Below, piece by piece: positions 10,004-18,942 of a DNA stretch of 64,000 bases (positions within the stretch are counted from its first letter, which is position 1; each line of letters begins with the position of its first letter). Source of the DNA: Mucilaginibacter segetis (GTDB lineage Bacteria > Bacteroidota > Bacteroidia > Sphingobacteriales > Sphingobacteriaceae). Below the pieces are notes generated by a model. It was given only the letters and a program-made list of their open reading frames with translations, was not told the DNA's origin and ran no database searches. The translations under genes and the position numbers were made by a program. The stretch covers positions 558,001-622,000 of the forward strand of contig NZ_JAEHFW010000001.1 in NCBI RefSeq assembly GCF_016522075.1, written 5' to 3'.

Positions 10004-10870
10004 TTAAGTTGGAAACTTTAAGCTCCAAAAGCACATCCTGAAAAATGTTTTTATACGAAAGGACAAACGGAGTGTATTTATATGTCTTAAATAATACCAT
10101 AAATTACGCCAACCAAATGCCACATTTTTTTTCGTTCTTGCGAGATATAAACAGCAATAAATAGATTTTTGCAGACATTCATCGGGATTTTCAATTTTAT
10201 TAATGCCATTATTAGTCGCTAATAATTTATAGTGGTAACTAAAAAAGGAATAGTCAAACATGAAGGAACTTAGACCGCTTTCTCCGAAATAAGTAATGTC
10301 AATATTGATGAATCTCTTTATAAACAGGTCGTTTAAAAATACTTTAAGCGTTAAATGATAGTCGGCGGCTATTTTAAATTTGAGATCATAATTACCAATT
10401 TTATCAAAAATTCGCTTATTATAAAAAACGCTTTGATGATGAATACCTCTTGATAATACTTTAGATAGAGTGTCATCTATATAATTGATCTGTGAATTTA
10501 ATCCGGTTACTTTACCGTAAATCAGATCGACATTTGATTTGGATATTTCCAGATATACAGCATTTAAAACAGATGGATTATAAAATTTATCATCGCCACC
10601 CATAAAATAAAGCCATTCACCATTGGCAATAGCTATTCCTTTATTCATGGCATCATATATACCACTGTCAGGTGCAGAAATGAGTGTGGAGTTTATTAAA
10701 ATATTTGCAGATTTGAAATCATCAATAATAGATAAAGTTTTATCTGTAGATGCCCCATCCATAAAAATCAGCTCATATTCATTAAATTTTTGTGAAGCTA
10801 TACTATCCAAGGTTTTCTGTAGAGTATTCGCGCAATTATACGTTGGAACTATAATGGAAAAGAAAGGCAT
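10004..10870 (-). CDS. glycosyltransferase family 2
   Basis: The frame is open from 10915, but the GT2 signature FFSIIVPTYNCANTL begins immediately after the Met at 10870. That ATG shares one base with the stop of the upstream gene (TAATG, as at other junctions of this operon), so the 288-residue form is preferred. The core includes ELIFMDGASTDKTL, DSGIYDAMNKGIAIANGEW and the MGGDD variant of the DxD motif. It belongs to the same GT2 subgroup as the gene at 31330-32079 (GIYDAMNKGI block). Retaining or inverting partners are not known. Confidence 0.88.
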   Translation of the reverse strand: MPFFSIIVPTYNCANTLQKTLDSIASQKFNEYELIFMDGASTDKTLSIIDDFKSANILINSTLISAPDSGIYDAMNKGIAIANGEWLYFMGGDDKFYNPSVLNAVYLEISKSNVDLIYGKVTGLNSQINYIDDTLSKVLSRGIHHQSVFYNKRIFDKIGNYDLKFKIAADYHLTLKVFLNDLFIKRFINIDITYFGESGLSSFMFDYSFFSYHYKLLATNNGINKIENPDECLQKSIYCCLYLARTKKNVAFGWRNLWYYLRHINTLRLSFRIKTFFRMCFWSLKFPT

Positions 10871-11985
10871 TAGTTTAAGTTTACATTTAAGGTTGAATCT
10901 GCCTGCTTTACCCAAGTATTAAATCCCAATGGATTCCAATGCGAATCACTTAAAGAAAAAAGATTGTGTGGACTTTTTTTGAATGTGTTATACAATGGAA
11001 TGAATGGAAAATGTACCGTTTTTTCTATACGTTGTTGCAAATGGTTATAAGGCATCCTGTTTTCATCATATATTGATGCAGCGTTTGGCACTACCGACAA
11101 AAAGACATTCTTAAAACCGATTGACCGATAATAATTCTTAGCGGTGTTAAGGTGATCAGCAATACTATCTTTTTCTTTGTCGGATATGGGTCTGAATCCG
11201 GACTCTAAATTGCTGGTATCCACCGTAATATTAAAAAGCAGCCGCTTTCTGTCTGTACTCACCGTAACTTCTTTGGAAACTCTGCCCAGTAAATTGTAAT
11301 TTAAAGATGCTTTTGCTTCCTTAAACGGTGTTGTAACTTTATTATCAAAAAGCAAAAGCTCCAGATTACGGTTGAGGTCTTTATTAAAAATAATATTGCC
11401 TAACCTGGTAAAAACAGATGGTCTGTCTTTTTGGCTTTTAGATGTAGTGAACTTGCTGTTAAAATTTAAACCGGCTTGTATTTCTTTTTTTTTCCAAATA
11501 GTTTCCCCCGTTTTTTTAAGGTCATAACCATTAAGGTTACGTTCAGCAAATTCCATTATCAGGTAATTCTGTTTAGTGCTATCTAATACTATTGGTCCGA
11601 AGGGAAATCTGCGGTCTAAAAACACCACATTGTCGAATGCCTTAAAGGCACCCGCGAGTGATTTATCAGCTAAAAAGCTGTCACCTATAATATAAAGTAT
11701 CCGGTTAGTTACAGGCTTATGCTTGTTTTGCTTATATGTTGTAAAAGGTTGTAGTTTAATTTTGTATTGGGATAAAAAACTCACCCCGTAAAGATCACCA
11801 TATTCCCACCTGTCCGATTTAATAAACAGAAACTCATAAATTGAGCTTTTATCACTTGATGTATTATTTAGATGGTCGAAATATTTTGCTTGTTTTATTC
11901 TGTTAATAAATGATTGATTCATGGCAGTTGTCAGCAAGGCTATGCTAAACATCAAAACCAATACACCAATTACCTTTCGTGTCAA
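10870..11985 (-). CDS. AlgJ/AlgX-like SGNH/DHHW O-acetyltransferase component
   Basis: The 371-residue protein has an N-terminal membrane anchor or signal (about residues 5-23). It then has an SGNH-hydrolase-like IIGDSFLADKSL block near residue 99 with the nucleophile Ser, and near the C terminus SDSHWNPLGFNTW, matching the DxHW motif of AlgJ/AlgX-type enzymes. Such proteins work in the periplasm with an MBOAT membrane acyltransferase to transfer acetyl groups to a polysaccharide. Its start overlaps the MBOAT gene by 4 bp, strongly supporting the pair. It likely O-acetylates the polymer of this cluster. Confidence 0.8.
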   Translation of the reverse strand: MTRKVIGVLVLMFSIALLTTAMNQSFINRIKQAKYFDHLNNTSSDKSSIYEFLFIKSDRWEYGDLYGVSFLSQYKIKLQPFTTYKQNKHKPVTNRILYIIGDSFLADKSLAGAFKAFDNVVFLDRRFPFGPIVLDSTKQNYLIMEFAERNLNGYDLKKTGETIWKKKEIQAGLNFNSKFTTSKSQKDRPSVFTRLGNIIFNKDLNRNLELLLFDNKVTTPFKEAKASLNYNLLGRVSKEVTVSTDRKRLLFNITVDTSNLESGFRPISDKEKDSIADHLNTAKNYYRSIGFKNVFLSVVPNAASIYDENRMPYNHLQQRIEKTVHFPFIPLYNTFKKSPHNLFSLSDSHWNPLGFNTWVKQADSTLNVNLN

Positions 11986-13370
11986 AACTGGAAGTAAATG
12001 AATTGTGTTTCGTTAAATATGCCCAGGAAATAACATATTATACCTAATCCGCAGGTAATAATAATTTTTTTCCTTTTAGTGAATTCACTTGAGTTTCTCA
12101 AACGCCATTCGCCCATCATTAGCCCTATAATAATGATAATGCAATACCAAGCTTCTTTACTTGTCATTATAGAATTAGACGAGTAAGTAAATCGCAAAGT
12201 GGTAAATATTTTTTTAAAAATATACCAGCCATCCATAACGTTGTCTGCCCTGAAAAATATCCATGCTAGGCAAACCATATTGAAGGTAATTAGCCAATTG
12301 AAGTACGTAAGACCTTTTATTGTTAACCTGAATTTTTTCAGCAAATGGTATCCGACAATAAGGCATCCATGGATACCTCCCCAAGCAAGATATTTCCAGC
12401 TTGCTCCATGCCATAAGCCGCTTATTGCGAATACGATCAATAAATTTAAACAAGTAATGCTGAAGCTTACCCGGTTACCCCCAAGCGGGATATATAAATA
12501 ATCACGAAACCAAGTAGAAAGTGATATATGCCATCTTTTCCAAAACTCAGCAATATTTTTAGACAGATAGGGCATATTGAAATTCTGCATCAAATGTATA
12601 CCTAAAACCAATGCCGCCCCAATAGCCATATCGGAGTAACCACTAAAATCACAATAGATTTGGAAGGCGAAGAAATAGGTTGCCAATAACAGGTCAAATG
12701 CGGTATGGCTATGCGGATTAGCAAACACCGGGTCGACAAATAAACCCAGTCTATCGGCAATAACCACTTTTTTAAACAATCCAATTGCCATCAAGAACAA
12801 TCCTGTTACGAGGTTCTTACTTATAAACTTATTTACGCGGTGCAATTGTGGCAGTATATGTTGTGGCCTTTCAATTGGGCCGGCTACCATCTGTGGGTAG
12901 AACATTACATATAGTGAGTATATCCCGAGATGTTTTTCACATTTTTGATTGCCACGATAAACCTCAATGGTATAACTCATGGCCTGAAAAGTATGGAAGG
13001 AAAGACCTAAAGGCAGAATAATGTTAAGTAAAGGAATTTGTGGTGCATGCACCGCCGATGCAAGGAAGTTTAGATTACCTACTAAAAAATTAAAATATTT
13101 ATAAAAAGCCAGAACGCCTATATTAGTCACCAGACTTAAAATAAGGTAAAGTTTACGGGTTGCTCCCGTTGAATTTTGAATAAGTATACCAGCACAATAA
13201 TCAACTATTATGGTGAAAAAGATGATGAGAATATAAGCCGGCTTAAAATACATATAGAAGTAACAACTCGCCGCTAATAGCCACACCCACCTGAATCTAT
13301 GCGGTAATAGATAGTATGTTATGGTAACAATTAAAAAAAATACAAGAAAAAGGAGGGTATTAAACAGCAA
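11982..13370 (-). CDS. MBOAT family O-acyltransferase (AlgI-like)
   Basis: The 462-residue multi-spanning membrane protein shows the MBOAT signatures: YPQMVAGPIERPQ, FWKRWHISLSTWFRDYLYIP, and FAISGLWHGASWKYLAWGG with the conserved catalytic His. AlgI-type enzymes move acetyl groups from cytoplasmic donor across the membrane to an SGNH partner. The start is a TTG placed directly after the stop codon of the upstream gene (TAG-TTG). The resulting MLFNTLLFLVFFLIV N terminus is typical of the family, which supports this start. It is co-translated with the AlgJ-like gene downstream. Confidence 0.92.
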   Translation of the reverse strand: MLFNTLLFLVFFLIVTITYYLLPHRFRWVWLLAASCYFYMYFKPAYILIIFFTIIVDYCAGILIQNSTGATRKLYLILSLVTNIGVLAFYKYFNFLVGNLNFLASAVHAPQIPLLNIILPLGLSFHTFQAMSYTIEVYRGNQKCEKHLGIYSLYVMFYPQMVAGPIERPQHILPQLHRVNKFISKNLVTGLFLMAIGLFKKVVIADRLGLFVDPVFANPHSHTAFDLLLATYFFAFQIYCDFSGYSDMAIGAALVLGIHLMQNFNMPYLSKNIAEFWKRWHISLSTWFRDYLYIPLGGNRVSFSITCLNLLIVFAISGLWHGASWKYLAWGGIHGCLIVGYHLLKKFRLTIKGLTYFNWLITFNMVCLAWIFFRADNVMDGWYIFKKIFTTLRFTYSSNSIMTSKEAWYCIIIIIGLMMGEWRLRNSSEFTKRKKIIITCGLGIICYFLGIFNETQFIYFQF

Positions 13371-14294
13371 CTATGGGCGGTTAAATATTTTATGAAGTTT
13401 TCTTCTTATTTTATTCCAAAAAATAATCCTTTTCCATTCATATACCGTTCCATGAGCTTCCGGACTCCAAATTTTTTGGTGATCTTCCTCCCACTTAGCA
13501 TTCATCTCCGGGTTGAAGGTTTTGGCATTGTCATGTTGGTTCGCAACAGAGAGAGGTTCTTTAATTAATTTTCGCCGATTACCTTTAACGAGTCGCAGCC
13601 ATAATTCAAAATCCAATGCACAATATAGTTCCTCCCATATTGGTTGGTGTATTTTGGCACTCCAAAAGGTAGATGGTTGTATGATGCTTGGAATTTTAAT
13701 AAAGTAATCAAGCACTGGTAAAAGTGTTTGTAGCGTCAGTTTTTTTGTTTCGCAATTATATCCGTAGGCATAACCGTATACAAAATCTTTTTTTGAACGC
13801 ATAAATTCTTGGGCAACCTTAAAAAAAGTCCCCCTTATATAATAATCATCGCTATTAATCCATGCATAATAATCGCCCGAAGCCAAGCTGAAGCCCATAT
13901 TTATGGCATTACCCTGTCCTCTGTCTTTTTCACTATGCCAATAACTTATCCATGGTGAATATTTTTCAAGGATTTCTTTGGAACCATCAGTACTATCGCC
14001 ATCAATAATTATATATTCCAGATTCGGGTAGTTTTGTAACAGTACTGAGCGAATGGTTTGTTCTAAAAACTGTGCCTGGTTAAAAGAAGGCGTTACAATC
14101 GTAATTTTTGGCCAGTTAATTTTAGAATGATAGATATCAGGCGAGGTTTCTTCGGTCCATGGCCAGCCTATTTTATTATGATCATATGGAAGAAGTGGTA
14201 GTAAAGTAGAATTAACCGAAATAGTTTTTAGGGGGTATGATACCCCGAGGGCTATAAACTTATTTTTATAAGTACCTAATGAAGGTAGATACAT
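13371..14294 (-). CDS. glycosyltransferase family 2
   Basis: This 307-residue GT2 enzyme has an unusually long N-terminal extension of about 55 residues before KITIVTPSFNQAQFLEQTI. It then shows IIIDGDSTDGS, DRGQGNAINMGFSLASGDY and the NSDD metal motif. This arrangement (PSFNQ, GQGxAIN) is a recognisable GT2 subgroup in Bacteroidota surface polysaccharide loci. It lies directly upstream of the MBOAT gene and 1 bp downstream of the two-domain protein. Specific activity is unknown. Confidence 0.87.
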   Translation of the reverse strand: MYLPSLGTYKNKFIALGVSYPLKTISVNSTLLPLLPYDHNKIGWPWTEETSPDIYHSKINWPKITIVTPSFNQAQFLEQTIRSVLLQNYPNLEYIIIDGDSTDGSKEILEKYSPWISYWHSEKDRGQGNAINMGFSLASGDYYAWINSDDYYIRGTFFKVAQEFMRSKKDFVYGYAYGYNCETKKLTLQTLLPVLDYFIKIPSIIQPSTFWSAKIHQPIWEELYCALDFELWLRLVKGNRRKLIKEPLSVANQHDNAKTFNPEMNAKWEEDHQKIWSPEAHGTVYEWKRIIFWNKIRRKLHKIFNRP

Positions 14295-14295
14295 T

Positions 14296-15855
14296 TTAAA
14301 AGGATAGTTTTTGTAAAGAGATTCTTTTTCTTTTTAATATTTTTAATGATTCTCTATCTCTGTTTTTAATCACATCGTCAGTAACAGTCTCTCCAATGAA
14401 TCCTTCTGTATCATGTGGTATTATGATTGGGTTTTCGTCAGGAAATCTGGGAAAACTATCATGTATCATTGCATCGTCCTTTACTAAGGGATACATTATT
14501 TTAGATAAAAATTCCTGATCACAATCATATTTATTTACTAGTAGTAATTGATTAAACATTTTTTTTATGGTAAAAGTGTTTCCCTTTATTCCCCACATTC
14601 CACCCATTATATATGTGTTATGACATATATGATCTCTTATTATATGAAAGTTTTTATCAGATATTAACCATTCTTCGATCATTTTTTTCTCCCTCAATGT
14701 ACAGACCGAGTCTATGTCACGTATTATAATTGCTTCTGCTTTTTTATCTTCAATTGATAGGAAACGCCACATTGAATATCTAAAATCAATTCCTCGCCCG
14801 TTCATAACAAATATTTCGCAATCATTGTTAAGTAATAATTGAATAATCTGGTCTTTCGTATCATTTGATACATAGATTCTTAACTTCCAGTCCGGAAGGT
14901 AATTCTTATAAGATTGAAGGACGTGATCTATGTTTAATAGATATCGATCATTATTGCCGTATAATGAGAAAGAAATGATTTTTGTTTTTTCACATGGATC
15001 CCTGACAATCTGATCAATGATCTTAAATCGATCTTTGCCGAATAGTATTTGTTTGAATAAATTGAATTTATTGATAAGTGTCTTAAAAGGAAATTTTAAC
15101 CAAAAATAAAAATACCTTTTACCGTTTGAGTTCAAGTGAACATAGTCGATCAGGGGTTTTAGTTTATTATAATGGGAGTTGTAAGGACGTAAACAGTGTG
15201 CATCAATATATTTATTAAAAAATAAGCTGAATTTCGAGATATTCCAATTCTCTCTATCTATTCGCCTTCTTGCGTAGGGCTTCCAACCTCCTCTTTTTAA
15301 AAAAATAGTATTTTTGATCAGAGTGGACTGACATAATTGTTTAGTGAAAAAAAGTTCGTCTGTATCCCATTTTAAATTTAGTGCATATAAATTTTTTATA
15401 AATGTTTCTATTGAAACATAATCTATATTATCTAATCCAATTATTTGTTGAAAATATTTACCCTTGGCTGCGATATAACACATCGGATATCTTTGCGGGG
15501 TTTTGTAAGCATCCGATGAATAGATAATTATTTGATCATCATGATAGTTTGATATTTGTTTTTGAAAGTAGTTGTTGGATAAAGGAACCATATCGATGTC
15601 ACCTATTATACAAACTTCATTCGGAAAAAAACAAGGTATAATAAAACGTATAATCTGTGCTATGAAGCCTGATGGAATATTAATAATTTCAGGAATATTG
15701 AGAATAGTTCCGTAAAGAGGATTTATATTTACATTTCCTATTACCGCAATTGTTGGTTCAATATTAAAGTTCCTCCAGGCTCTTGACGTTAGGGGCCAAA
15801 AATCATAATAGAAGGAATTATTATCTGTTGCAATTATTGAACGATCAATTTTCAA
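14296..15855 (-). CDS. tandem two-domain GT-A-like glycosyltransferase
   Basis: The 519-residue product appears to be two GT-A-like modules in one chain. The first (about 1-245) contains VCIIGDIDMVPLSNNYF with a D86-I-D88 motif. The second (about 290-519) contains IISFSLYGNNDRYLLNI, then IIIRDIDSVCTLREKKM with D380-I-D382. Each DxD is in a hydrophobic-strand context as expected for metal/nucleotide binding. The start is TTG at 15855, followed at once by MKIDRSIIATDNNSFYY. The DNA is visibly more AT-rich than the flanking GT genes. Bifunctional transfer of two sugars is inferred; neither half has a family name I recognise. Confidence 0.6.
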   Translation of the reverse strand: MKIDRSIIATDNNSFYYDFWPLTSRAWRNFNIEPTIAVIGNVNINPLYGTILNIPEIINIPSGFIAQIIRFIIPCFFPNEVCIIGDIDMVPLSNNYFQKQISNYHDDQIIIYSSDAYKTPQRYPMCYIAAKGKYFQQIIGLDNIDYVSIETFIKNLYALNLKWDTDELFFTKQLCQSTLIKNTIFLKRGGWKPYARRRIDRENWNISKFSLFFNKYIDAHCLRPYNSHYNKLKPLIDYVHLNSNGKRYFYFWLKFPFKTLINKFNLFKQILFGKDRFKIIDQIVRDPCEKTKIISFSLYGNNDRYLLNIDHVLQSYKNYLPDWKLRIYVSNDTKDQIIQLLLNNDCEIFVMNGRGIDFRYSMWRFLSIEDKKAEAIIIRDIDSVCTLREKKMIEEWLISDKNFHIIRDHICHNTYIMGGMWGIKGNTFTIKKMFNQLLLVNKYDCDQEFLSKIMYPLVKDDAMIHDSFPRFPDENPIIIPHDTEGFIGETVTDDVIKNRDRESLKILKRKRISLQKLSF

Positions 15856-15859
15856 GTTC

Positions 15860-16567
15860 TTAGAAGTCAGATTTTGATAGGGCGTACATTCTTTTTATAT
15901 CTATATTTCTATCAGAAGATCTGAGCCTGATATGATATAAAAGATTATTGTTAATGCAATCGACAGTTTGCGAGCCTATATGATATTCTATAAGGTTGTT
16001 CGTATAACTTAATCGAAGTGCATTATTATTTATCAATATTTTTTTATCATTCATGAAAACTCCAAAAGCAACATCATCAATAAGCGAATAATCTAAGTTA
16101 TTTCTATTTGTTACTAAAAGTTCCACCAAGTCTTTGGATAAAAAAAAACCGGAACCGGATGCAAATGGAATTATTTTATTACACAACAGATAATTACCAA
16201 TAATGCCACAGTAAAACTCTTTTTCAGATTTGTTATTTAGAAAAGCAACAATCTTCTCTAAAGATATATATGATCCAAGGTTAGTCCTGAAGATATATTT
16301 ATAAGTGAAATTTTTATTTATAAAATCGAAAGCCTGTATTGTTTTTTCAAGGCAATGATAATATCCGTCTTTACATGGTAATATTAAATCTTTTCCATTA
16401 AAAATCGGTTTGTTTTTTTTAAAGACTTTTCTCCCGTTATCTGAATAAAAGATTATTAATACATCTGGATGTGCATTTAGTGCCCATGTTTGTTTAATGG
16501 CTTTTTCCAATTTTTTATATTTATTGGAGCTGGAACACATTACAAGGATAATTAACTTTACCTCCAT
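15860..16567 (-). CDS. GT31/Fringe-like glycosyltransferase, DxD motif not evident
   Basis: This short 235-residue protein resembles the beta-1,3-glycosyltransferase (GT31) layout. KAIKQTW near residue 23 mirrors the family's R-x-AIR-x-TW block, and PFASGSGFFLSKDLVELL (residues 134-151) mirrors its SGGGY..S-DLV block. Where GT31 enzymes carry DDD/DxD after the KYIF strand, this protein has RTNLGSY (94-100). It is therefore either a diverged transferase with another metal site or inactive. It overlaps the downstream edge of the GT47-like gene by 10 bp and is AT-rich like its neighbours. The family assignment is by motif only. Confidence 0.5.
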   Translation of the reverse strand: MEVKLIILVMCSSSNKYKKLEKAIKQTWALNAHPDVLIIFYSDNGRKVFKKNKPIFNGKDLILPCKDGYYHCLEKTIQAFDFINKNFTYKYIFRTNLGSYISLEKIVAFLNNKSEKEFYCGIIGNYLLCNKIIPFASGSGFFLSKDLVELLVTNRNNLDYSLIDDVAFGVFMNDKKILINNNALRLSYTNNLIEYHIGSQTVDCINNNLLYHIRLRSSDRNIDIKRMYALSKSDF

Positions 16568-17418
16568 CTAAATATATCTGTGATTAATTGTTTCACTTTA
16601 AATTGAATTGTAGGTTTTTTAACGATGTTAGAAGACGACTCTAAAATCAATTTCTCCCAATAGTTGAAATCTAAAAGATTCATCGATTTTTTTTTAATGC
16701 GGGCATCGTTGATTAGTTGTGAGATTTTATCCTTGTTATACAAATCTTCTATATTATTAAGTATTACAATAGGTAATTTTTCATAAAGTGAATTATATAT
16801 CGCATAATTACCCGTTTTAATCGTAATCGCTACTCTGTCGCAATATAAAACTTCATATAACCTATGCGTATCTATGCCATTGCCAGCCGGACAAATAGTT
16901 GCTTCGTGATTTAATACTTGCTTAATAAATTCGGAATATTTTAGCAAAGGCTCATGCCAAGTAATAAATGTGTTTTTTTTGCACAAATCAGCTATCGGTA
17001 ATCTGTGTGACTTATTTGTAATTACATTAAAATTTGCGTAAACAAGTTTATTAGGTTTAAAAGTTTGTTGTACTTTAATTACATCATTCAACAACTTGAT
17101 TTTTTCTCTCGCATGAGGCCAAGCAACTCCATGGCCTGTTCTTTTATTTGTAAATGTGTTTTCTAACCCAATTGGAATTGAGGTTAATCTATCATTAAAA
17201 ACTTCATTATTTTGACAATACCAATGTAAAATATTTTCTGGCATTTTAGATGATAACTGTATATCCACAGGGTCATCACTATTACCCGATATTAAGATTA
17301 CATTATTTTTAATTTCGGCTATTTTTTTAAATTCAGACTTTAATAATTCAGTTTTACAAAAGATTATATCGCTACCATTATGTAAAGTGCCAAACTTATT
17401 TAATTGTATTAAGGACAC
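16558..17418 (-). CDS. exostosin/GT47-like glycosyltransferase
   Basis: The 286-residue protein starts from a GTG at 17418, overlapping the upstream gene by 23 bp. It has a SIPIGLENTFTN block, a KLVYANFNVITNKSHR strand, then ICPAGNGIDTHRLYEVLYCD and a following hydrophobic LPIVIL. This PxGxGxDxxRxxEAL-like segment is characteristic of exostosin-type (GT47) donor sites. The resemblance is partial, with the E in RLYEVL in the expected position. It probably adds a hexose or hexuronate, but that is inference. Codon use is AT-rich. Confidence 0.6.
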   Translation of the reverse strand: MSLIQLNKFGTLHNGSDIIFCKTELLKSEFKKIAEIKNNVILISGNSDDPVDIQLSSKMPENILHWYCQNNEVFNDRLTSIPIGLENTFTNKRTGHGVAWPHAREKIKLLNDVIKVQQTFKPNKLVYANFNVITNKSHRLPIADLCKKNTFITWHEPLLKYSEFIKQVLNHEATICPAGNGIDTHRLYEVLYCDRVAITIKTGNYAIYNSLYEKLPIVILNNIEDLYNKDKISQLINDARIKKKSMNLLDFNYWEKLILESSSNIVKKPTIQFKVKQLITDIFRWR

Positions 17419-18397
17419 TGGCTAATATTCTATGTAACTCATTGTGGTGTTCAATTATTCTTTCCCTATTTTCTCGTAGCCCAGCAAAAGTTCCCAGAAC
17501 TGCGTGATAGTTAATTTTTTCTTTAAATGTTAAGGGCTTTTTCACAAAAAAACATTTAACCTTTTGCTTCAGAAAAGTTTTTGCTGTAATCCAATACCAC
17601 CCATTTATTATTTTTTCTATCTGGCGTTCATCGTGATTTAAAATAGGATAATAACTGTTCAGCAACACATTAGTATAGCTTTGCCAGTAATGTAAGTTAA
17701 GTATATAGTTTATATTTTGCCTTTTAATTGGCACAAAATGTTTAAACAACAATTTGTCATCAGAAATGATCTTATAACCTAAAAGATAGATCATGAAACA
17801 GATCTCTACATCTTCGCCAGATATCAGCTTGTTACCTAATCTTCCCGTTGTAATTTGCCGCCAATTTTCTTTCCTTAAAGTAATAAATATACTTTTTCTA
17901 TAAACCGATCCTGCTCCGTAAACCCAGTGCTCAGTTTTAGCCCATGTTTGAGGGCCGTTTACATAAGCTATTTTATGTGTTTCTACTTCGAACCAAGCAG
18001 GTTGTTCAGGCTCAAATATTCCGCATCCGCCAACTGCGCCAATTTGAGGGTCAGAGGTCATTATTTCATATGATTTTGAAATATAATCGTTATAAAGCCA
18101 GTTGTCGTCATCGCAAAAAAGCATATATTCATATTGAGCATTTTCAATTCCTTTTTCGCGCGCATAGCTTAATCCTGCAACAGGTTGCTTAATAACTCTA
18201 AATTTAACTTGCTTGCTGTATTTATTCCACTCCTGATCAGCAATTACCCCAGTATTATCAGTGGAAGCATTATCGATCACAATAATTTCCCACGGAATAT
18301 GTGAGGGTACACGCTGCAAAGCCAGGTGTTTTATTGTTTGGGGTAAACGCTCGGCACTGTTGTAGCAACAAACAATTACAGATACACCTAACTGCAT
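17396..18397 (-). CDS. glycosyltransferase family 2
   Basis: The 333-residue GT2 enzyme begins QLGVSVIVCCYNSAERLPQT. It shows EIIVIDNASTDNTG, FCDDDNWLYNDY (DDD metal motif near residue 95) and SGEDVEICFMIYLLGY, the acidic catalytic-base region. The last 50 residues form a positively charged tail. Its start codon overlaps the stop of the preceding gene by one base. It shares its subgroup with the gene at 7875-8786. Confidence 0.88.
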   Translation of the reverse strand: MQLGVSVIVCCYNSAERLPQTIKHLALQRVPSHIPWEIIVIDNASTDNTGVIADQEWNKYSKQVKFRVIKQPVAGLSYAREKGIENAQYEYMLFCDDDNWLYNDYISKSYEIMTSDPQIGAVGGCGIFEPEQPAWFEVETHKIAYVNGPQTWAKTEHWVYGAGSVYRKSIFITLRKENWRQITTGRLGNKLISGEDVEICFMIYLLGYKIISDDKLLFKHFVPIKRQNINYILNLHYWQSYTNVLLNSYYPILNHDERQIEKIINGWYWITAKTFLKQKVKCFFVKKPLTFKEKINYHAVLGTFAGLRENRERIIEHHNELHRILASVLNTIK

Positions 18398-18942
18398 TAC
18401 GGCTTTATAAAGGATAATAAGGTTCGTTTATCATTATTACTTAATCTGAAAGTATCTTTCAGTCTCTCATTACTTTTAATAATTTCTGCATCAACGGCAG
18501 GTTTTTCTGAAATGAGCCGTTTTATAAGGGATATAAATTCTTTAAGATCAGCACATAAATTAATGGGTTTGTCTTTAATGCTTTCTATATATTGACTGTC
18601 AGCATTATAAAATATTGCCTTGAGATTATTTTTTATAGCTTCTAAGGCTGAGTACCCCATAAAATCAGCTATTGTGAAATTTACAAAATAACCCGATTTT
18701 ATATCTTCACTAAGGTCATCAATTAGAATAGCCTTTTTCGTGAATGAAATATTTGATGAAATGCCTAAATGTTGTGCAAGTGCTAAAGTTTCAAAATATA
18801 GACTTTCATTTCCTATGGGGCCGACAAACAATATATTTACTTGTGTGATTTGTTCTTGCTTTAATTGATGAAGGGCGTATAGCAAATCACCAAAGGAGTT
18901 TTTATCCTTATCTACCCGGGCGATTACATTAAGCTTAATCAT
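18397..18942 (-). CDS. C-terminal (donor) half of a split GT4 glycosyltransferase
   Basis: The 181-residue protein starts directly with a donor-domain strand ([20 protein letters not shown]), which in intact GT4 enzymes lies at about mid-protein. It continues with ILFVGPIGNES and ADFMGYSALEAIKNNLKAIF, a weak version of the GT4 donor motif. Together with the upstream 180-residue protein it makes one normal-length GT4 enzyme. Its ATG lies within the end of the upstream gene (8-bp ATGATTAA overlap). This may be a frameshifted gene or a genuine two-subunit enzyme. Confidence 0.65.
   Translation of the reverse strand: MIKLNVIARVDKDKNSFGDLLYALHQLKQEQITQVNILFVGPIGNESLYFETLALAQHLGISSNISFTKKAILIDDLSEDIKSGYFVNFTIADFMGYSALEAIKNNLKAIFYNADSQYIESIKDKPINLCADLKEFISLIKRLISEKPAVDAEIIKSNERLKDTFRLSNNDKRTLLSFIKP

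Noticed and set aside
12214..12784. Two short same-strand frames inside the MBOAT gene, suggesting a frameshift
   Set aside because: The MBOAT frame is intact from TTG to stop with all motifs, so the short frames are chance.
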